From Terriglobus albidus (GTDB taxonomy: Bacteria > Acidobacteriota > Terriglobia > Terriglobales > Acidobacteriaceae), in NCBI RefSeq assembly GCF_008000815.1, contig NZ_CP042806.1, forward strand, positions 1,922,001 to 1,986,000: a DNA stretch of 64,000 bases. The letters run 5' to 3'. The first letter of the stretch is position 1. Every line of letters begins with the position of its first letter. Of the stretch, positions 62,934 to 64,000 are shown in pieces. A model generated the notes under the pieces. That model made no database searches and was not told the DNA's origin. It saw only the letters and a list, made by a program, of their open reading frames with translations. The position numbers were made by a program, and so were the translations under genes.

Positions 62934-64000
62934 ATAAGAGTTCACTTGAGCAAGAAGTGCATCGATTGCTCAAAAATCTCGGGGTGCCGGCTACTGCTTA
63001 TACGCATGGAGAACTGATCGTGCGGACACCCATCACCGGCGAGGTGATTGCACGCGTCGCGAAGACTGACGCGACAGCGGTCAACGATGCGCTGACGGCG
63101 GCACGGAATGCGTTCGTTGCGTGGCGTAGTGTTCCCGCTCCCAAACGCGGAGATCTGGTTCGACTGCTTGGCGAAGAGCTGCGGTCAGAGCTACCAGCGC
63201 TTGGCCGGCTTGTGACGATCGAGACGGGCAAAATCCTGTCAGAAGGTCTCGGAGAGGTGCAGGAGATGATCGATATCTGCGCCTTTGCCGCTGGACTATC
63301 GCGGCAACTCACCGGTCTCACCATCACGTCTGAACGCGCAAATCATCGCATGATGGAGACGTGGCATCCGCTCGGGGTTGTCGGCGTAATCTCCGCGTTC
63401 AACTTTCCGGTCGCGGTGTGGTCCTGGAACGCAGCACTCGCGCTAGTCTGTGGCAACGCCGTGGTATGGAAGCCCTCGGAGAAGACGCCACTCACAGCAC
63501 TCGCGACGCAGGCGTTATTTGAGCGGGCGGCAGCCAAATTTGGCGGCGTGCCCGCTGGACTCTCGACCTTGCTTGTAGGCGACGGAGGCCTGGGGCAGAT
63601 GCTTGTCGATAGCCCGAGCGTGTCGCTTGTCTCGGCAACTGGCTCGACTGCGATGGGGCGTGCCGTTGCACCGCGGCTCGCAGGGCGCTTCGCGCGAGCC
63701 ATCCTCGAGCTTGGCGGAAATAACGCCGCGATTGTCTGCCCAAGCGCCGATCTGGATCTGGCTCTACGGGCCATCGCATTCTCGGCGATGGGCACAGCGG
63801 GACAGCGTTGCACGACGCTTCGACGATTGATCGTGCATGACACGATCTATGACAACCTTGTCGCACGGCTCAAGAAGGTTTATCACTCTGTCGTCATCGG
63901 CGATCCGCGCAAAACAGGCACACTGGTTGGCCCGCTGATCGATGCACGTGCCTTTGAAGCAATGCAGCGTGCTCTCGTAGAAGCACGAATGGCAGGAGCA
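62934..64000 (+). CDS. amaB: ALDH7-type aldehyde dehydrogenase (2-aminoadipate semialdehyde), 3' end outside the window
   Basis: The frame from ATG 62934 encodes 355 residues up to the window edge. It matches ALDH7 closely: ISAFNFPVAVWSWNAALALV, GNAVVWKPSEKTPLTALA, TGSTAMGRAVAPRLAGRF, the catalytic Glu in AILELGGNNAAIV (about 258) and the catalytic Cys in GTAGQRCTTLRR (about 291). The GGNNA and GQRCTT-RR blocks are typical for antiquitin/aminoadipate semialdehyde dehydrogenase. It oxidises allysine/piperideine-6-carboxylate to 2-aminoadipate with NAD. It follows the DUF1338 gene by 75 bp. About 150 further residues are expected beyond the window. Confidence 0.9.

Overview
The window is a stretch of chromosome most consistent with an acidobacterium of the class Terriglobia (Granulicella, Terriglobus or Edaphobacter type). 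This is an inference from gene content and repeat style: a compact Tad pilus locus, a hopanoid-type glycosyltransferase, many exported proteins of Acidobacteriota flavour, and dispersed repeats with the core GTCATCCTGA...GAAGGACC. No rRNA, tRNA, CRISPR array, prophage or transposase gene was seen.

Layout. (1) 0-13 kb: the tail of a TonB-like protein, a 0.7 kb repeat-containing gap, then a Tad (Flp-type) pilus operon on the minus strand, read from 9637 down to 869: cpaA/tadV, cpaE/tadZ, cpaF/tadA, tadB, tadC, a 31-residue membrane peptide, a DUF192 gene, a PilZ-TadE fusion, tadE and tadG. A well-matched sigma-54 promoter precedes it, and a sigma-54 activator with an atypical receiver and an atypical GAFTGA loop is divergent to it, translationally coupled to a polytopic membrane protein. 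(2) 13-22 kb: TetR regulator, methyltransferase, an AraC-DinB fusion, an HpnB-like glycosyltransferase, an exported phosphatase-like protein, and a chromate operon (chrB, DUF1259, chrA, beta-propeller) behind a perfect 32-bp palindrome. (3) 22-30 kb: two divergent secretin-family genes, a nucleoside hydrolase, a cytochrome c-like protein overlapping a Tat-exported multicopper oxidase. (4) 30-40 kb: AhpD-like and MFS genes, kdgT-pdxA2, a membrane-anchored MutS homologue, a GntR/ABC (YtrABC-like) operon and a creatininase homologue. (5) 39.7-47.4 kb: branched-chain acyl-CoA and propionate catabolism (SDR, acyl-CoA dehydrogenase, 3-hydroxyisobutyryl-CoA hydrolase, enoyl-CoA hydratase, prpB, prpC, prpD); valine or isoleucine carbon would leave as propionyl-CoA and pass into the 2-methylcitrate cycle. 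(6) 47-58 kb: outer-membrane barrel, AraC regulator, GH172 enzyme, three lipid-active proteins (PAP2 phosphatase, diacylglycerol-kinase-like, PagL-like deacylase), a phosphoesterase and an MscS channel. (7) 57.8-64 kb: an arginine/ornithine pair (DDAH-like hydrolase plus ornithine aminotransferase) behind two ARG boxes, divergent from a lysine-catabolic set (aminotransferase, DUF1338 2-oxoadipate dioxygenase/decarboxylase, ALDH7).

The most unusual signal is not a gene. Two different families of short inverted-repeat elements (about 117 bp, four copies; about 170 bp, two copies) end in CTAG, and five of the six copies sit exactly so that the TAG of the element terminus is the stop codon of the neighbouring gene. 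This looks like transposition into CTAG sites that is tolerated where the site is a stop codon.
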